Notes: generated by a model not told the origin, from the sequence alone. 64,000 nucleotides of DNA from Bacillus sp. NP157 (GCA_018889975.1 CP076546.1:2728001-2792000), one strand, 5' to 3'; counted from the stretch's first letter, positions 9,043 through 19,042 are shown. Numbers and translations: made by a program.

Positions 9043-9684
9043 TTACTTCTTCTCTTCGGTCGGGGCGTCGCCTTCGGCGCCTTCGACGGTCGGATCGACT
9101 TCTTCCTGGATCTGCGCAACGGTGACGACGGCAACGTCGTGCTCCTTGCCCAGGCCCAGTTCCGGGATTTCCACGCCGGCCGGGAGCTTGAGGTCCGACA
9201 GGTGGACGATGTCACCGGCAGCCAGCTTGGACAGGTCGAGTTCGATGAACTCCGGCAGGTCCTTCGGCAGGCAGGAAACGGTCACTTCCGTCAGGTTGTG
9301 CGAGATGACCAGGCCGGCCGTCTTGCCCGCCGGGCTCTTTTCCTGGTTCAGGAAGTGCACCGGCACGGCGACGCGAACGGCTTCGTTCTCGTTCACGCGC
9401 TGGAAGTCCATGTGCAGCATCAGCTGCTTGAACGGGTGCTTCTGCCAGTCCTTGATCAGGACCTTCTGGGTCTTGCCGTCGACGGTCAGTTCGATCACCG
9501 ACGAGTAGAACGACTCGAAACGCGAGCCGAGCAGCACGTCGTTGTGGAGGACCTGGATCGCCTGCGGGGCATCGCCCGCGCCATAAACGATCGCCGGCAC
9601 GTAGCCCGCAGTACGAAGGCGGCGGCTCGCACCCTTCCCTTCGATCTTGCGGCTCGTGGCCGAAAGCTTGTGATTGGTAGCCAT
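9043..9684 (-). CDS. rplY: 50S ribosomal protein L25/general stress protein Ctc
   Basis: The 213-residue protein is the long two-domain (CTC) form of L25. It has an N-terminal 5S-rRNA-binding domain (GASRRLRTAGYVPAIVYG) and a C-terminal beta domain, ending in an acidic tail with GAEGDAPTEEKK. It is encoded between prs and pth, a widely conserved order. The start MATNHKLSATSRK is followed by a typical basic RNA-binding region. Confidence 0.96.
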   Translation of the reverse strand: MATNHKLSATSRKIEGKGASRRLRTAGYVPAIVYGAGDAPQAIQVLHNDVLLGSRFESFYSSVIELTVDGKTQKVLIKDWQKHPFKQLMLHMDFQRVNENEAVRVAVPVHFLNQEKSPAGKTAGLVISHNLTEVTVSCLPKDLPEFIELDLSKLAAGDIVHLSDLKLPAGVEIPELGLGKEHDVAVVTVAQIQEEVDPTVEGAEGDAPTEEKK

Positions 9685-9766
9685 GATGGTGTTGCCTCAA
9701 GTAAACCGCCTTACGGCGGAGGTGAAGGGCCTCCCCGCGACCAGGGAAGCCCGAAAAAACGGTGGG

Positions 9767-10723
9767 TCAGTCGATGTAGAGCGAGCTCACCGATTCGCCA
9801 TAGGCGATGCGGCGGATCGTCTCGGCGAGCAGTTCCGCGACCGACAACTGGCGGATTTTCGCACAGTTACGGGCGTTATCGCGCAACGGGAGCGTATTGG
9901 TGACCACCAGCTGGTCGAGCTGGGAGCTGTCCAGGTTGGTGATCGCGGCACCCGAAAGCACCGGGTGGACGCAATAGGCGACGACCTTGCGGGCGCCCTT
10001 TTCCTTCAACGCGGCCGCGGCGGCGCACAGGGTGCCGGCGGTGTCGACGATGTCGTCCACCAGCACGCAGGTCTTGCCTTCCACGTCGCCGATGATGTTC
10101 ATGACCGTGGCCACGTTCGCCTTCGGGCGGCGCTTGTCGATGATCGCCAGGTCGGCGTCGTCCAGGCGCTTGGCGAGCGCACGCGCACGCACCACGCCAC
10201 CGACGTCCGGGCTGACCACGATCAGGTCATCCATGCTGTGGTGCCGCCAGATGTCGGCCAACAGCACCGGCGAGGCGTACACATTGTCGACCGGGATGTC
10301 GAAAAAGCCCTGGATCTGGTCGGCGTGCAGGTCGATCGTCAGCACGCGGTCCGCACCGGCGGTCGCGATCATCTTGGCGGCCAGCTTCGCCGTGATCGGC
10401 ACGCGCGCCGAACGCGGGCGACGATCCTGGCGGGCATAGCCGAAATACGGCATCACCGCGGTGACACTGCCGGCCGAGGCGCGCTTGAGCGCGTCCACCA
10501 GCACCAGCAGGTCGAACAGGTTTTCCGCGCTGGGCGCGCCCGTCGGCTGGATGACGAACACTTCCTGCTTACGGACGTTTTCCTCGATCTCGACCTGCGC
10601 TTCGCCGTCGCTGAAACGGCCGATCAGTGCCTTGCCCAGCGGGATGCCCAGGCGGGCGGCAACATCGTCGGCGAGCGCACGGTGCGCATTACCGGAGAAA
10701 AGCATCGGGGTGGACGTGTCCAC
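9767..10723 (-). CDS. prs: Ribose-phosphate pyrophosphokinase (PRPP synthetase)
   Basis: The enzyme makes 5-phosphoribosyl-1-diphosphate from ribose-5-phosphate and ATP. The 318-residue protein contains GRFSDGE, the [12 protein letters not shown]/metal loop, [11 protein letters not shown] and the PRPP-binding loop [14 protein letters not shown] start at a GTG ([12 protein letters not shown]) because AGGAG lies eight bases upstream and the resulting N-terminus and length fit the family. An in-frame ATG 15 codons further upstream would give an atypical leader. It follows tRNA-Gln and ispE. Confidence 0.96.
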   Translation of the reverse strand: MDTSTPMLFSGNAHRALADDVAARLGIPLGKALIGRFSDGEAQVEIEENVRKQEVFVIQPTGAPSAENLFDLLVLVDALKRASAGSVTAVMPYFGYARQDRRPRSARVPITAKLAAKMIATAGADRVLTIDLHADQIQGFFDIPVDNVYASPVLLADIWRHHSMDDLIVVSPDVGGVVRARALAKRLDDADLAIIDKRRPKANVATVMNIIGDVEGKTCVLVDDIVDTAGTLCAAAAALKEKGARKVVAYCVHPVLSGAAITNLDSSQLDQLVVTNTLPLRDNARNCAKIRQLSVAELLAETIRRIAYGESVSSLYID

Positions 10724-10777
10724 GAGGACTCCTGGAAAGACAGTGAGGTGGGATCGGTGCTTTGCCACCCGTGAAGG

Positions 10778-10854
10778 TGGCTGGGGCGGCAGGATTCGAA
10801 CCTGCGCATGCGGGAATCAAAATCCCGTGCCTTAACCAGCTTGGCGACGCCCCA
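10778..10854 (-). tRNA. tRNA-Gln (TTG anticodon)
   Basis: The 77-base cloverleaf has acceptor TGGGGCG/CGCCCCA, an anticodon arm with GATTTTGATTC (TTG), a TTCGAAT T-loop and encoded CCA. It lies between ispE and prs, as in many gammaproteobacteria. Confidence 0.97.
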
Positions 10855-10930
10855 ACAATTTAGTCCGGCCTTCCCTTGCGGGGACGTGCCATGGCTCTGC
10901 CGCAGCCCGCGGCCCATTCCGTCCTTACTT

Positions 10931-12310
10931 TCATCCCCTCATGCCCATCCGCGCACGCGTCGACAGCAGCGGCGAAGGATCGACACCCGCCGCCACGTGG
11001 GCCGTAAAGCCGGTGGGACAGCGCGAAGCGACCGCCAGGGCCGCTTCGAAGGTCCTTGTTTCCAGGAACACACAACCGCCGCTGCCGGAAAGGCGCGCGT
11101 GGCCGAAGCCCGCCAGCCAGTCCAGCGCCGCAGCCACCCGGGGATGGCGCGCGCGAACGACCGGTTCGAAGGCATTCTCTGCCGAATCCCCGGAAACAAA
11201 GGCCGAAATTGTCGCCCGCGGGGCATTTCGTGTCAATTCGGGCGCAGCGAACAAGGCCGGGGTCGGCACGTGCTCGGCCGGGTCCACGACCACGTACCAA
11301 CGGCGCGGCAGGCGGATCGCCTCGAGCTTTTCGCCCACCCCCTCGGCCCAGGCCGAGCGGCCACGGACGAACACGGGCACGTCCGCACCCAGTTGCAGGC
11401 CCAGCGCGGCCAGCGCATCCTCATCCAGGCGCGTGTCCCAGAGGGTGTTGAGACCGACCAGTACCGTCGCCGCGTCCGAACTGCCGCCGCCCAGGCCACC
11501 GCCCATGGGGATGCGCTTGGCGACCTCGATCTCGGCGCCCAGCGCCGTGCCCGTGGCCTCCGCGAGCAAACGCGCGGCGCGGACGGTGAGGTCTGATGCC
11601 TCGGGCACGCCGGGGACCTCCCGGGGACGGGTAATGACCCCATCGGCGCGCACGCGCAGCCGGACCTCGTCACCCCAGTCGAGCAGGCGGAAGACGGTTT
11701 GCAGCTCGTGGTAACCATCCGGCCGGCGGCCGACGATGCGCAGGAAGAGGTTGAGCTTCGCCGGGGCCGGCCAGGCGGTCCAGTCGCCCAAGGCAAGCGG
11801 GGCCAGGGCCCGGCTCATGAACACCCGGAGGTGGTCGGGGAAGCCGTTGTCGCGATCCCGGGCCAGGGCCTCGGCGAACTCGGGTGCGCGCTTGTCGACC
11901 ACGGCGAACCCGTGCTTCGCGTAAAACGGCGCGTTCCACGGCACGTCGGCCAGCGTGCCGAGGTCGACCCGGGCGTAGCCGGCTTCACGCGCCCACCCGC
12001 AGGCATGCTCGAGCAGCGCCGCGCCGATACCCTTGCCACCGAACGCCGGCAGCACATCGATCTCGGCGATGCCGATCGACCCCGGGTTGCCGTCGGTATC
12101 GAGGCAGACGAAGCCGACCACCTCGCCGTCGACGAGAGCGACCCAGGCCAGGCCGCGGGTGATCAGCTGGCGGACGACGTCCACCGGCAAGGACATGCCC
12201 GAGTAGGACGGCCACGCTTCATGGCCACGGAACAGCTCCACAGCGGCCCGCTCGATCGCGCACAGGCGCTCGGCGTCGTCGGGGTGGGCTCGAACGATCG
12301 AAACATCCAT
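10931..12310 (-). CDS. ispE: Fusion of GNAT acetyltransferase and IspE (CDP-ME kinase)
   Basis: A single 459-residue frame joins two enzymes. Residues 1-165 form a complete GNAT domain with the acetyl-CoA loop around [17 protein letters not shown] (86-102) and a normal GNAT ending at about [10 protein letters not shown]. Residues from about 178 are IspE, the methylerythritol-phosphate pathway kinase. This part starts [13 protein letters not shown], has [12 protein letters not shown] and the GHMP loop [16 protein letters not shown] (269-284), and ends with [10 protein letters not shown]. No stop separates them. An ATG at codon 165 (complement of 11816-11818) could restart IspE alone, but no clear ribosome site precedes it. 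TGATG coupling to lolB is kept. Confidence 0.9.
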   Translation of the reverse strand: MDVSIVRAHPDDAERLCAIERAAVELFRGHEAWPSYSGMSLPVDVVRQLITRGLAWVALVDGEVVGFVCLDTDGNPGSIGIAEIDVLPAFGGKGIGAALLEHACGWAREAGYARVDLGTLADVPWNAPFYAKHGFAVVDKRAPEFAEALARDRDNGFPDHLRVFMSRALAPLALGDWTAWPAPAKLNLFLRIVGRRPDGYHELQTVFRLLDWGDEVRLRVRADGVITRPREVPGVPEASDLTVRAARLLAEATGTALGAEIEVAKRIPMGGGLGGGSSDAATVLVGLNTLWDTRLDEDALAALGLQLGADVPVFVRGRSAWAEGVGEKLEAIRLPRRWYVVVDPAEHVPTPALFAAPELTRNAPRATISAFVSGDSAENAFEPVVRARHPRVAAALDWLAGFGHARLSGSGGCVFLETRTFEAALAVASRCPTGFTAHVAAGVDPSPLLSTRARMGMRG

Positions 12311-12924
12311 CAGCGGCCCAGCTTCCAGTCCTCGATCGCCAGGCGCACCTTGAACGGGGGCTTCTCCGCGAAAACCTTAACCGGCATCGGCGGCTGGCGG
12401 GTGGCATCCCACTGGCGGTAATCGACCGTCCAGCCATCCTGGACAAGCTGCGAGGGCAGCTTGTCGTCGCCGAAGCGAATATCCGCCGGGCCACCATCGG
12501 CACGCAGGCCGAGCACCCAGCGCTTCAGTTCCACCATCGGGATCTGCCAGCCCACCGCTTGCGCCATCAGCGTCTCCGCATCGGGGCCGCTGCGGGTGCC
12601 ACCGTCCAGGCCTTCCAGCTGCGCACCTTCCGGGCCGCCGGTGAGACGGAAACTGCGCCCGGTAACCGGCGCGCGCACGGTGAAATCGTAACGCTCGCCG
12701 TCCTGGCGCCAGGTCAGCGTGCCCGAACCGGAATTCTCGCCATCCGACACCGACAGCTTGCCCTGCAGCGTCCAGTGCGACGTGTCCGCCAGGTCGTGCT
12801 CACGCTGCTCCTGCTGGCCCATCGTGACGACATCGCCTTCGCGATGGACCACAGGCCGCGTCGGCGCGCATGCCGCCAGCAAGGCTAGCGAGACAACAGG
12901 AAGAAACCGAAACCAACGAATCAT
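12310..12924 (-). CDS. lolB: Outer-membrane lipoprotein LolB
   Basis: LolB receives lipoproteins from LolA and inserts them into the outer membrane. The 204-residue product starts with a lipoprotein signal ([13 protein letters not shown], lipobox LLAAC) and shows the LolB region [20 protein letters not shown] and [10 protein letters not shown]. The lolB-ispE order is standard in gammaproteobacteria; here a GNAT domain lies between. The longer frame upstream of this ATG is cysteine-rich and reads through the REP palindrome, so I reject it. Confidence 0.92.
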   Translation of the reverse strand: MIRWFRFLPVVSLALLAACAPTRPVVHREGDVVTMGQQEQREHDLADTSHWTLQGKLSVSDGENSGSGTLTWRQDGERYDFTVRAPVTGRSFRLTGGPEGAQLEGLDGGTRSGPDAETLMAQAVGWQIPMVELKRWVLGLRADGGPADIRFGDDKLPSQLVQDGWTVDYRQWDATRQPPMPVKVFAEKPPFKVRLAIEDWKLGR

Positions 12925-12935
12925 GCAAAACCCAT

Positions 12936-12957
12936 GTAGGAGCGCGCCCGCGCGCGA
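12936..12957 (+). repeat. REP-type palindrome upstream of lolB
   Basis: GTAGGAGCGCGCC...CGCGCGA, 11 bases before the lolB start codon. It lies between the TPR lipoprotein gene and lolB, which are read in the same direction, so it is internal to a probable operon. Confidence 0.85.
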
Positions 12958-12987
12958 CAGAAACCGAACCGCATGCCCAGGCATGCG

Positions 12988-13051
12988 AAAGCGTGTGCGA
13001 AACAAAGCGTGTACCAAACCAAGCGCGTGCCAGACAAAGCATGTGCAAAAG
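12988..13051. repeat. Four imperfect 15-17-base tandem repeats
   Basis: Units 12988-13003, 13004-13020, 13021-13035 and 13036-13051 share the pattern AAAGCGTGTGCNAAAC with substitutions. They fill the gap between the REP palindrome and the stop codon of the TPR lipoprotein gene. Confidence 0.6.
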
Positions 13052-13063
13052 CACGTCACCCGC

Positions 13064-14809
13064 TCAGGGCTTCAGCGTCTGCTCGGTCTTCTGCAACGAC
13101 GCGTTCTTCGGATCGATGCGGCGCACTTCGTTGAGCACCTTGCGCGCTTCGTCACGCTCGCCGCGCTGCCAGAGCACCTCGGCCAGGTGGACGCCGATGT
13201 CGCCGTCCTTCTGCTTCGCCCATGCACCGCGCAACGTCCGCTCGGCCTGGTCGAGCTGGCCCTGGCGGAACTGCAGCCAACCCCACGAGTCCGCGACCGA
13301 CGGATCGTCCGGGCGTGCCGAGCGCGCCACCTGCAGCAGCGACTGCGCCTCGGTAAGGTCGCGTCCGTTGTCAGCCAGCGTGTAGCCCAGCGCATTGCTC
13401 GCTTCGACATCGCCGGGCTTGAGTTCGAGCACCTTGCGGAAGTCCGCCACCGCCGGGTCGATGCGCCCGGCTTCGGCCAGAGCAAGGCCGCGCGCGTAAA
13501 GCATGTCGGTGTCGTCCGGCTTCACCCGCAGCGCCTTGTCGTAGGCATCGACGGCCGCGTCGAAGCGACGCCCGTCCATGTACAGCTCGCCATCGACGGC
13601 AAAGGCCTTGACCAGCAACTCGGGACGATCGGCGTAGCTGGTCTGCAGCTCGGCGACGATCTCGTGCGCATCGTCGTCCTTGCCCTGCACGTGCAGGATC
13701 ACCGCACTGCGCACGGAGGCATCGAAGATGCGCGGATCGTCGTCGGTCACCGCCGCATACCAGTCGAGGGCATCTTCCTTGCGATCGAGCAACTCCGCGA
13801 GCTGGCCGAGGGTGAAGGCGTTCTGCGCCTGGACGTCATCCGACTGGTGTCGAATCTCGTCGTAGAGTCGCCGCAACGCGCCCTTGTCGGCGGCCCGTGC
13901 GGCCAGGCTCATCCGGAACGCATAGGTATCGGCATCCTGCGGGCCAGCGGCGAGCACCCGTGCGGCGCCCTTCTCGTCGCCGGACTGGGTCAGCACCGTC
14001 GCGTAGGCCAGGCGCAGGCGTGGGTTTTTCGGCTCCTTCGCGACGGCCTTGGCAAACAGCGCCAGCGCCCCCGCCTTGTCGCCGGCATGGAATTTCTTCT
14101 GCGCCGCCCAGCCATAGGTGGTCCCGTCGTGGAAACGCTTCTGGGCTTCGTCGCCGATCTTCTGCGCGTAGTCGTGGCGGCCGAGGTTCTCACCCAGCTC
14201 GGCCATGGCCAGCCACGCCGACGAATCGTTGGGCAGGCGCTGCGGGGTCGCGATGCGCTCGAGCAACTGGCCGGCCTGGGCCGCGTCGCGAGCCTGCACC
14301 AGGGTGCGACCGAAGGCACGCCAGGCATCCGGGTCGCCGGAGCCGACCAGGATCTCCAGCTGTCGCGAGGCGTCGTCGGTGTCGCCACGGTCCAGCGCCA
14401 GCCGCGCCCTGCCCTCGGCCAGTTGGGCCGGGGTCGCGCCCAGGCTGGCCCAGCGCGTCAGCGCCCGGTTCGCCGCGGCCTGGTCATGGATCGCCAGGGC
14501 GAGCTCGGCCGCCCGGCTGGCCACCTTGGGGTCGTCGCTGAGCACGCAGGCGTTGCCATACGCTTCCGACGCCTTCGCGAGGTCGTTCGAGGCCAGCGCG
14601 AAATCGCCAGCCATCAACTGGGCCTCGAGGTCGCGCTCGGGGGGTACGATGGCCACGTGGAGCCGATCCAGGGGCTGGACGCCGGTCCGCACCTGCCGGG
14701 GCTGCGCGGCCGGCGGTGAAGCGGTGGCGCAACCTGCGATGGCCGCCACGGCACCCATGAGGACCACAAAATGCCGCAGTTGCTTGAACTTGGACCCAGC
14801 GGTCAGCAC
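13064..14809 (-). CDS. TPR-repeat lipoprotein upstream of lolB
   Basis: The 581-residue product begins with a lipoprotein signal whose lipobox AIAGC places the lipidated Cys at residue 27. It then consists almost entirely of helical tetratricopeptide repeats, clearest near the C-terminus (YDKALRVKPDDTDMLYARGLA, FRKVLELKPGDVEASNALGY). Such proteins are scaffolds, probably here on the outer membrane facing the periplasm. The GTG start (VLTAGSKFKQ) has GGAGAG a few bases upstream; the frame further up lacks a good site. It is read toward lolB and is divergent from hemA. The exact partner is unknown. Confidence 0.85.
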   Translation of the reverse strand: MLTAGSKFKQLRHFVVLMGAVAAIAGCATASPPAAQPRQVRTGVQPLDRLHVAIVPPERDLEAQLMAGDFALASNDLAKASEAYGNACVLSDDPKVASRAAELALAIHDQAAANRALTRWASLGATPAQLAEGRARLALDRGDTDDASRQLEILVGSGDPDAWRAFGRTLVQARDAAQAGQLLERIATPQRLPNDSSAWLAMAELGENLGRHDYAQKIGDEAQKRFHDGTTYGWAAQKKFHAGDKAGALALFAKAVAKEPKNPRLRLAYATVLTQSGDEKGAARVLAAGPQDADTYAFRMSLAARAADKGALRRLYDEIRHQSDDVQAQNAFTLGQLAELLDRKEDALDWYAAVTDDDPRIFDASVRSAVILHVQGKDDDAHEIVAELQTSYADRPELLVKAFAVDGELYMDGRRFDAAVDAYDKALRVKPDDTDMLYARGLALAEAGRIDPAVADFRKVLELKPGDVEASNALGYTLADNGRDLTEAQSLLQVARSARPDDPSVADSWGWLQFRQGQLDQAERTLRGAWAKQKDGDIGVHLAEVLWQRGERDEARKVLNEVRRIDPKNASLQKTEQTLKP

Positions 14810-14925
14810 ACTACTCTCCGTTGTTTTCCTGGTCCGACAGGGCCGTGCAATCGCCCGAAGCCTTGTCAGCGCACAATGCGCCCTAAGCTTAGCCGACGCC
14901 ACCCCTCGCCGAGCGCCTGCCTGAC

Positions 14926-16197
14926 ATGCCACTGATCGCCCTCGGGCTTAACCACCTCACCGCGCCGGTCAGCCTGCGCGAGCAGGTGGCGTTCGACGCC
15001 AGCGTGGCGCCGGATGCCCTTGGCGACCTCACCCGCCAGCCAGGCGTCGAGGAGGCGATGATCCTCTCGACATGTAACCGCACCGAGCTTTACGTCAGTG
15101 TGACCGACGGCTTCGAGGCGGTGCCGGGCCAATGGCTGTCACGCCAGCACCGGTTGACCCCGCAGCGGCTCGATGAGTTCCTCTACCGGCACGAAGAACA
15201 GGACGCCGTCAGGCACATGTTCCGGGTGGCGACGGGGCTGGACTCGATGGTGCTGGGCGAGCCGCAGATCCTTGGCCAGGTCAAGGATGCCTACCAGCAG
15301 GCCCGCGGCGCGCAGACCCTGAAGGCGCCGATGGAGCGGCTGCTCCAGCACACCTTCGCGGTCGCCAAGCGGGTCCGCACCGATACCCGGATCGGCGCGC
15401 ACACCGTGTCGGTGGCCTATACCGCGGTACGCCTGGCCGAGCAGGTGTTCACCGACCTGCGCCAGGCCTGCGTGCTCCTGATCGGCGCCGGCGAGACGAT
15501 CGAACTGGCGGCCCGCCACCTGGCCGACAAACAGGTCCGCCGCCTGATCGTCGCCAACCGCACCCTGGAAAACGCCCAGGAGCTGGCCGGTCGCTACAGC
15601 GGCTACGCCATCGCGCTGGCCGACCTGCCGCGCCACCTGGCCGAAGCCGACATCGTGATCAGCTCCACCGCCTCGCGCCTGCCGGTGGTCACGAAGGCGA
15701 TGGTCGCCGATGCGATCGTCCAGCGCCGCCGTCGTCCGATGTTCATGGTCGATATCGCCGTGCCGCGCGACATCGAGGCCGACGTCGCCACCCTGAACGA
15801 CGTCTACCTGTACGGCATCGACGACCTCAAGCAGGTCATCGACGAGAATCGCCGCTCACGGGAAATGGCCGCCCGCGAGGCCGACGCGATCATCGACCTG
15901 CAGGTCGAGCGCTACATGTCCTGGCGCCGCGCCCTCACCCTGCGCAACCCCGCGGTGGACATGCGCGTGGCCGCCGAGGCCCAGCGCGACGAGGTGCTGG
16001 CCAAGGCCCAGGCCATGCTGGCCAGGGGTCGCAGCGCCGACGAGGCGCTGGCTTTCCTGGCCAATACCCTGACCAACAAGCTGCTGCACGCCCCCAGTGC
16101 CCGCCTTCGCGACGCCGCGCTTTCCGGCGACCTGGACCTGCTCCATGCCGCTGGCCGGCTCTACGGACTGGACCCGGACGACGACGTTTCCGCATGA
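14926..16197 (+). CDS. hemA: Glutamyl-tRNA reductase
   Basis: HemA reduces glutamyl-tRNA(Glu) to glutamate-1-semialdehyde, the first committed step of C5 haem synthesis. The 423-residue protein has the catalytic cysteine in ILSTCNRTELY (about residue 50), the NADPH domain around LLIGAGETIELAARHL, and a C-terminal dimerisation helix bundle. It is followed directly by prfA, the classic hemA-prfA order, and is divergent from the TPR lipoprotein gene across 116 bases. Confidence 0.97.
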   Translation: MPLIALGLNHLTAPVSLREQVAFDASVAPDALGDLTRQPGVEEAMILSTCNRTELYVSVTDGFEAVPGQWLSRQHRLTPQRLDEFLYRHEEQDAVRHMFRVATGLDSMVLGEPQILGQVKDAYQQARGAQTLKAPMERLLQHTFAVAKRVRTDTRIGAHTVSVAYTAVRLAEQVFTDLRQACVLLIGAGETIELAARHLADKQVRRLIVANRTLENAQELAGRYSGYAIALADLPRHLAEADIVISSTASRLPVVTKAMVADAIVQRRRRPMFMVDIAVPRDIEADVATLNDVYLYGIDDLKQVIDENRRSREMAAREADAIIDLQVERYMSWRRALTLRNPAVDMRVAAEAQRDEVLAKAQAMLARGRSADEALAFLANTLTNKLLHAPSARLRDAALSGDLDLLHAAGRLYGLDPDDDVSA

Positions 16198-16227
16198 TGT
16201 ACGGCTACGCCGTCCTTCGTGCCTGAA

Positions 16228-17310
16228 ATGACCCCCTCGATCCGCCGCAAACTCGAAGCCCTCGCCGAACGCCACGAAGAGGTGGGGCTGATGCTGGCCC
16301 AGCCCGACGTGCTGGCCGACGGCAACCGCTTCCGCGAGCTGTCCCGCGAATACGCCCAGCTCGAACCCGTCACCCTGTCGCTGAAAGAGCACGACGAGGC
16401 CGAGCGCGAGCTGGCCGACACCCGCGCCATGCTCGACGACCCCGACATGCGCGAGATGGCCGTCGACGACATCGCACGGATCGAGCGCCGGCTGCTCGAA
16501 CTGGACAGCGAGCTCCAGGTGCTGCTCCTGCCGAAGGATCCGCGCGACGAAGGCAACCTGTTCCTCGAAGTGCGCGCCGGCACCGGAGGCGACGAGGCGG
16601 CGATCTTCGCCGGCGACCTGTTCCGCATGTACGCCCGCTACGCCGAACGCCAGCGCTGGCACGTGGAGATCCTCAGCGCCAGCGAGGGCGAACACGGCGG
16701 CTACAAGGAAGTGGTGGCGCGCATCGAAGGCCGCGGCGCGTATTCCCGGCTGAAGTTCGAGTCGGGGACGCATCGCGTGCAGCGCGTGCCGGAAACCGAA
16801 TCGCAGGGCCGCATCCATACCTCGGCCGCCACGGTCGCCATCCTTCCCGAGCAGGACGAAGTCGGCGAGATCGAGATCCGCGATGGCGACCTGAAGGTCG
16901 ACACGTTCCGCGCGTCGGGCGCGGGCGGCCAGCACGTGAACAAGACCGACTCGGCCATCCGCATCACCCACCTGCCCACCGGCACCGTGGTGGAATGCCA
17001 GGACGAGCGCAGCCAGCACAAGAACCGCGCCCGCGCGATGAGCCTGCTGAAGGCGCGCCTGCTCGACGCCGAACGCAGCAAGCAGAGCGCGGCGCAGGCG
17101 GAGTCCCGCCGGCTGCAGGTGGGTTCGGGCGATCGCAGCCAGCGCATCCGCACCTATAACTTCCCGCAGGGGCGGATTACCGACCACCGGATCAACCTTA
17201 CGCTGTACCGGCTACCCGAGGTGCTCCAGGGCGATATGGATGAGCTGGTCGATACCCTGACGCGTGAGAACCAGGCTGACGAACTGCAGAGCCTGACTGA
17301 GCACGGCTGA
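16228..17310 (+). CDS. prfA: Peptide chain release factor 1
   Basis: RF1 terminates translation at UAA and UAG. The 360-residue protein carries the peptidyl-hydrolysis loop [15 protein letters not shown] and the downstream basic region [17 protein letters not shown]. Codon recognition is expected from the PxT-type loop region, which I did not pin down. I choose ATG 16228 ([18 protein letters not shown]) because it gives the usual family N-terminus and length; a GTG nine bases upstream is possible. Confidence 0.96.
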   Translation: MTPSIRRKLEALAERHEEVGLMLAQPDVLADGNRFRELSREYAQLEPVTLSLKEHDEAERELADTRAMLDDPDMREMAVDDIARIERRLLELDSELQVLLLPKDPRDEGNLFLEVRAGTGGDEAAIFAGDLFRMYARYAERQRWHVEILSASEGEHGGYKEVVARIEGRGAYSRLKFESGTHRVQRVPETESQGRIHTSAATVAILPEQDEVGEIEIRDGDLKVDTFRASGAGGQHVNKTDSAIRITHLPTGTVVECQDERSQHKNRARAMSLLKARLLDAERSKQSAAQAESRRLQVGSGDRSQRIRTYNFPQGRITDHRINLTLYRLPEVLQGDMDELVDTLTRENQADELQSLTEHG

Positions 17311-17349
17311 TGGGGGAGGTGGGGCTGATGGGGGGTGAGGCCACGGCGA

Positions 17350-17371
17350 TCGCGCGCGGGCGCGCTCCTAC
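17350..17371 (-). repeat. REP-type palindrome between prfA and ppk2
   Basis: Reverse-orientation copy ending in GCGCTCCTAC, 40 bases after the prfA stop and 60 bases before the ppk2 start. Confidence 0.85.
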
Positions 17372-17430
17372 AGGGCTTGTAGACAGTTGTTGGGGCATGA
17401 TTGGGGTATCTCCGCCAGGACATACCCCCG

Positions 17431-18204
17431 ATGGGCAAGAAGAAAAAGCAGTACGAGAACGCACTCGAAGACCTGCAGGTCGAGCTCGTCGGGCTGACCC
17501 GCTGGCTGCGCCGCAAGGGCAAGCGCATGGTGGTGATCTTCGAAGGACGCGACGCCGCCGGCAAGGGCGGCACGATCAAGGCGATCACCGACAAGCTGGA
17601 CACCCGCGCGGCGCGCGTGGTCGCGCTGGGCAAGCCCACCGACGAAGAGAACGGCCAGTGGTACTTCCAGCGCTACGTGCCGCACCTGCCCTCCGCCGGC
17701 GAGCTCGTGCTGTTCGATCGCAGCTGGTACAACCGCGCCGTGGTCGAACCGGCCATGGGTTTCTGCACCCAGGAGCAGTACGACGCCTTCATGAAGGCCT
17801 GCCCCGCGTTCGAGAAACTGCTCACCGACGACGGCATCCTGCTGTTCAAGTACTGGCTGGCCGTCGACCAGGCCGAGCAGGAAGAACGCTTCGCCGAGCG
17901 CGCAGCCGATCCGCTGAAGCGCTGGAAGCTGTCGCCGGTGGACATCAAGGGACGCAACGAATACGAGGCCATGGGCGACCTGCGCGACGCGATGATCCAG
18001 CGCACGGATGCCCGCGACGCGCCGTGGTTCGTCGCCGACTTCAACGACCAGAAGACCGGCCGGCTCAACCTCATCCGCCACCTGCTCGACCAGATCCCCG
18101 ACAAGCTGACGCCGGACGAGGAAGTCGACCTGCCCGCGCTGAAGGGCAAGCCGAAGAAGGACAAGGTTACGGCGAAGGCGGCAAAGGTACCGAAGGTCTA
18201 TTGA
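17431..18204 (+). CDS. ppk2: Polyphosphate kinase 2
   Basis: PPK2 enzymes move phosphate between polyphosphate and nucleotides, usually to regenerate NTPs. The 257-residue single-domain protein has Walker A GRDAAGKGGTIK (near residue 40) and the Walker B/lid signature FDRSWYNRAVVEPAMGF. A basic lysine-rich N-terminus (MGKKKKQY) and C-terminus flank the domain. Start ATG 17431 follows AGGA ten bases upstream; the TTG at 17401 would add ten residues. Its 3' end overlaps that of the convergent ctaG by 38 bases. Confidence 0.93.
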   Translation: MGKKKKQYENALEDLQVELVGLTRWLRRKGKRMVVIFEGRDAAGKGGTIKAITDKLDTRAARVVALGKPTDEENGQWYFQRYVPHLPSAGELVLFDRSWYNRAVVEPAMGFCTQEQYDAFMKACPAFEKLLTDDGILLFKYWLAVDQAEQEERFAERAADPLKRWKLSPVDIKGRNEYEAMGDLRDAMIQRTDARDAPWFVADFNDQKTGRLNLIRHLLDQIPDKLTPDEEVDLPALKGKPKKDKVTAKAAKVPKVY

Positions 18205-19042
18205 CCCGGCGCGCGGGCGGCGGCCGCTTCGGCAACCGCCCGCTGCGCGACAGGCGTAGCCACTGGCGCATCGCCAGCAGACCGCCTACCACTTCGATCA
18301 TCGCCGCCGGCACCCACATGATCACGCCGCCGATCAACTGACCGGTAAGCACGTTCATGGTGAAAGCCCGGCCGCAGACTTCGAAGATCGGATACAGGTC
18401 AGCCTTCGAGAACGTCACGATGGCACCGGCGACAATCTGCGGAGTCATCGTGAACGCGGGAGACAGCACGCGGATGCCGGGCGTCATGCGCCCCGGCGGC
18501 TTCGGCCGGTGGTCGAGGACGAGCCACCAATAGGCCAGCCCCGATAGCATCATCGACCAGTTCATGAAGCGGTAGATCCGCCAGTCGAGCATGGCCAGCG
18601 TCTGCATGTCGGGGATCAGCCAGACGAGGATGAAGCCGACGAAGGCGATCGTGACCAGCGCCGGGTTCAGCAACACGCCCGCCAGTAAGCGCCACGCCAC
18701 CGAGCGCGACGCACGGCGCAAGCGCACCCGCCACGCCAGCGGTAACCCGGCCCACAACACAGGGCCCGGGTAGGACGCCATCAGCAGCAGCGGGGCGAGA
18801 TGGTGCAACAACACCTGCTGGATGCGATGCATGAAGAACTCATGCTCGAAGAAATAATCCAGATAGGAGTGCAGCGAGACATAGACGATCGCCATGCCGG
18901 TCCAGAACGCCGCGCGCCGCGCCGCGGGCAGGCGCACCCGCCGCCCCCCCGCGACATAGAGCATGGCGATCGCGACGAACACCACGAGGAAGCTCCAGGA
19001 GAACTCCCACGGGACGATCCACTTCAGCAGCCCCCCGGCCAC
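18167..19042 (-). CDS. ctaG: Cytochrome c oxidase assembly protein, CtaG (caa3) type
   Basis: The 291-residue integral membrane protein has about seven hydrophobic segments and histidine-rich loops such as LHSYLDYFFEHEFFMHRIQQ and LLHHLAPLLL, typical of the Bacillus-type CtaG family (caa3 oxidase assembly, probably copper related). It starts three bases after the stop of a GldG-like gene read in the same direction, so it is the last gene of that ABC operon. No oxidase genes are nearby. The basic proline-rich tail overlaps ppk2. Confidence 0.82.
   Translation of the reverse strand: MAGGLLKWIVPWEFSWSFLVVFVAIAMLYVAGGRRVRLPAARRAAFWTGMAIVYVSLHSYLDYFFEHEFFMHRIQQVLLHHLAPLLLMASYPGPVLWAGLPLAWRVRLRRASRSVAWRLLAGVLLNPALVTIAFVGFILVWLIPDMQTLAMLDWRIYRFMNWSMMLSGLAYWWLVLDHRPKPPGRMTPGIRVLSPAFTMTPQIVAGAIVTFSKADLYPIFEVCGRAFTMNVLTGQLIGGVIMWVPAAMIEVVGGLLAMRQWLRLSRSGRLPKRPPPARRVNRPSVPLPPSP

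Noticed and set aside
10724-10768. A longer prs starting 15 codons upstream ([10 protein letters not shown])
   Set aside because: The GTG start has AGGAG eight bases upstream and gives the family N-terminus; the longer leader runs toward the tRNA-Gln 3' end.
12988-13051. The tandem units as a CRISPR array
   Set aside because: Units are contiguous, degenerate and lack unique spacers; no cas genes are present.
12719-14719. A 666-codon open frame on the plus strand opposite the TPR lipoprotein
   Set aside because: Its residues are the low-information His/Arg/Gln/Val mix typical of antisense frames. The minus strand has a lipoprotein signal, TPR repeats and a good ribosome site.
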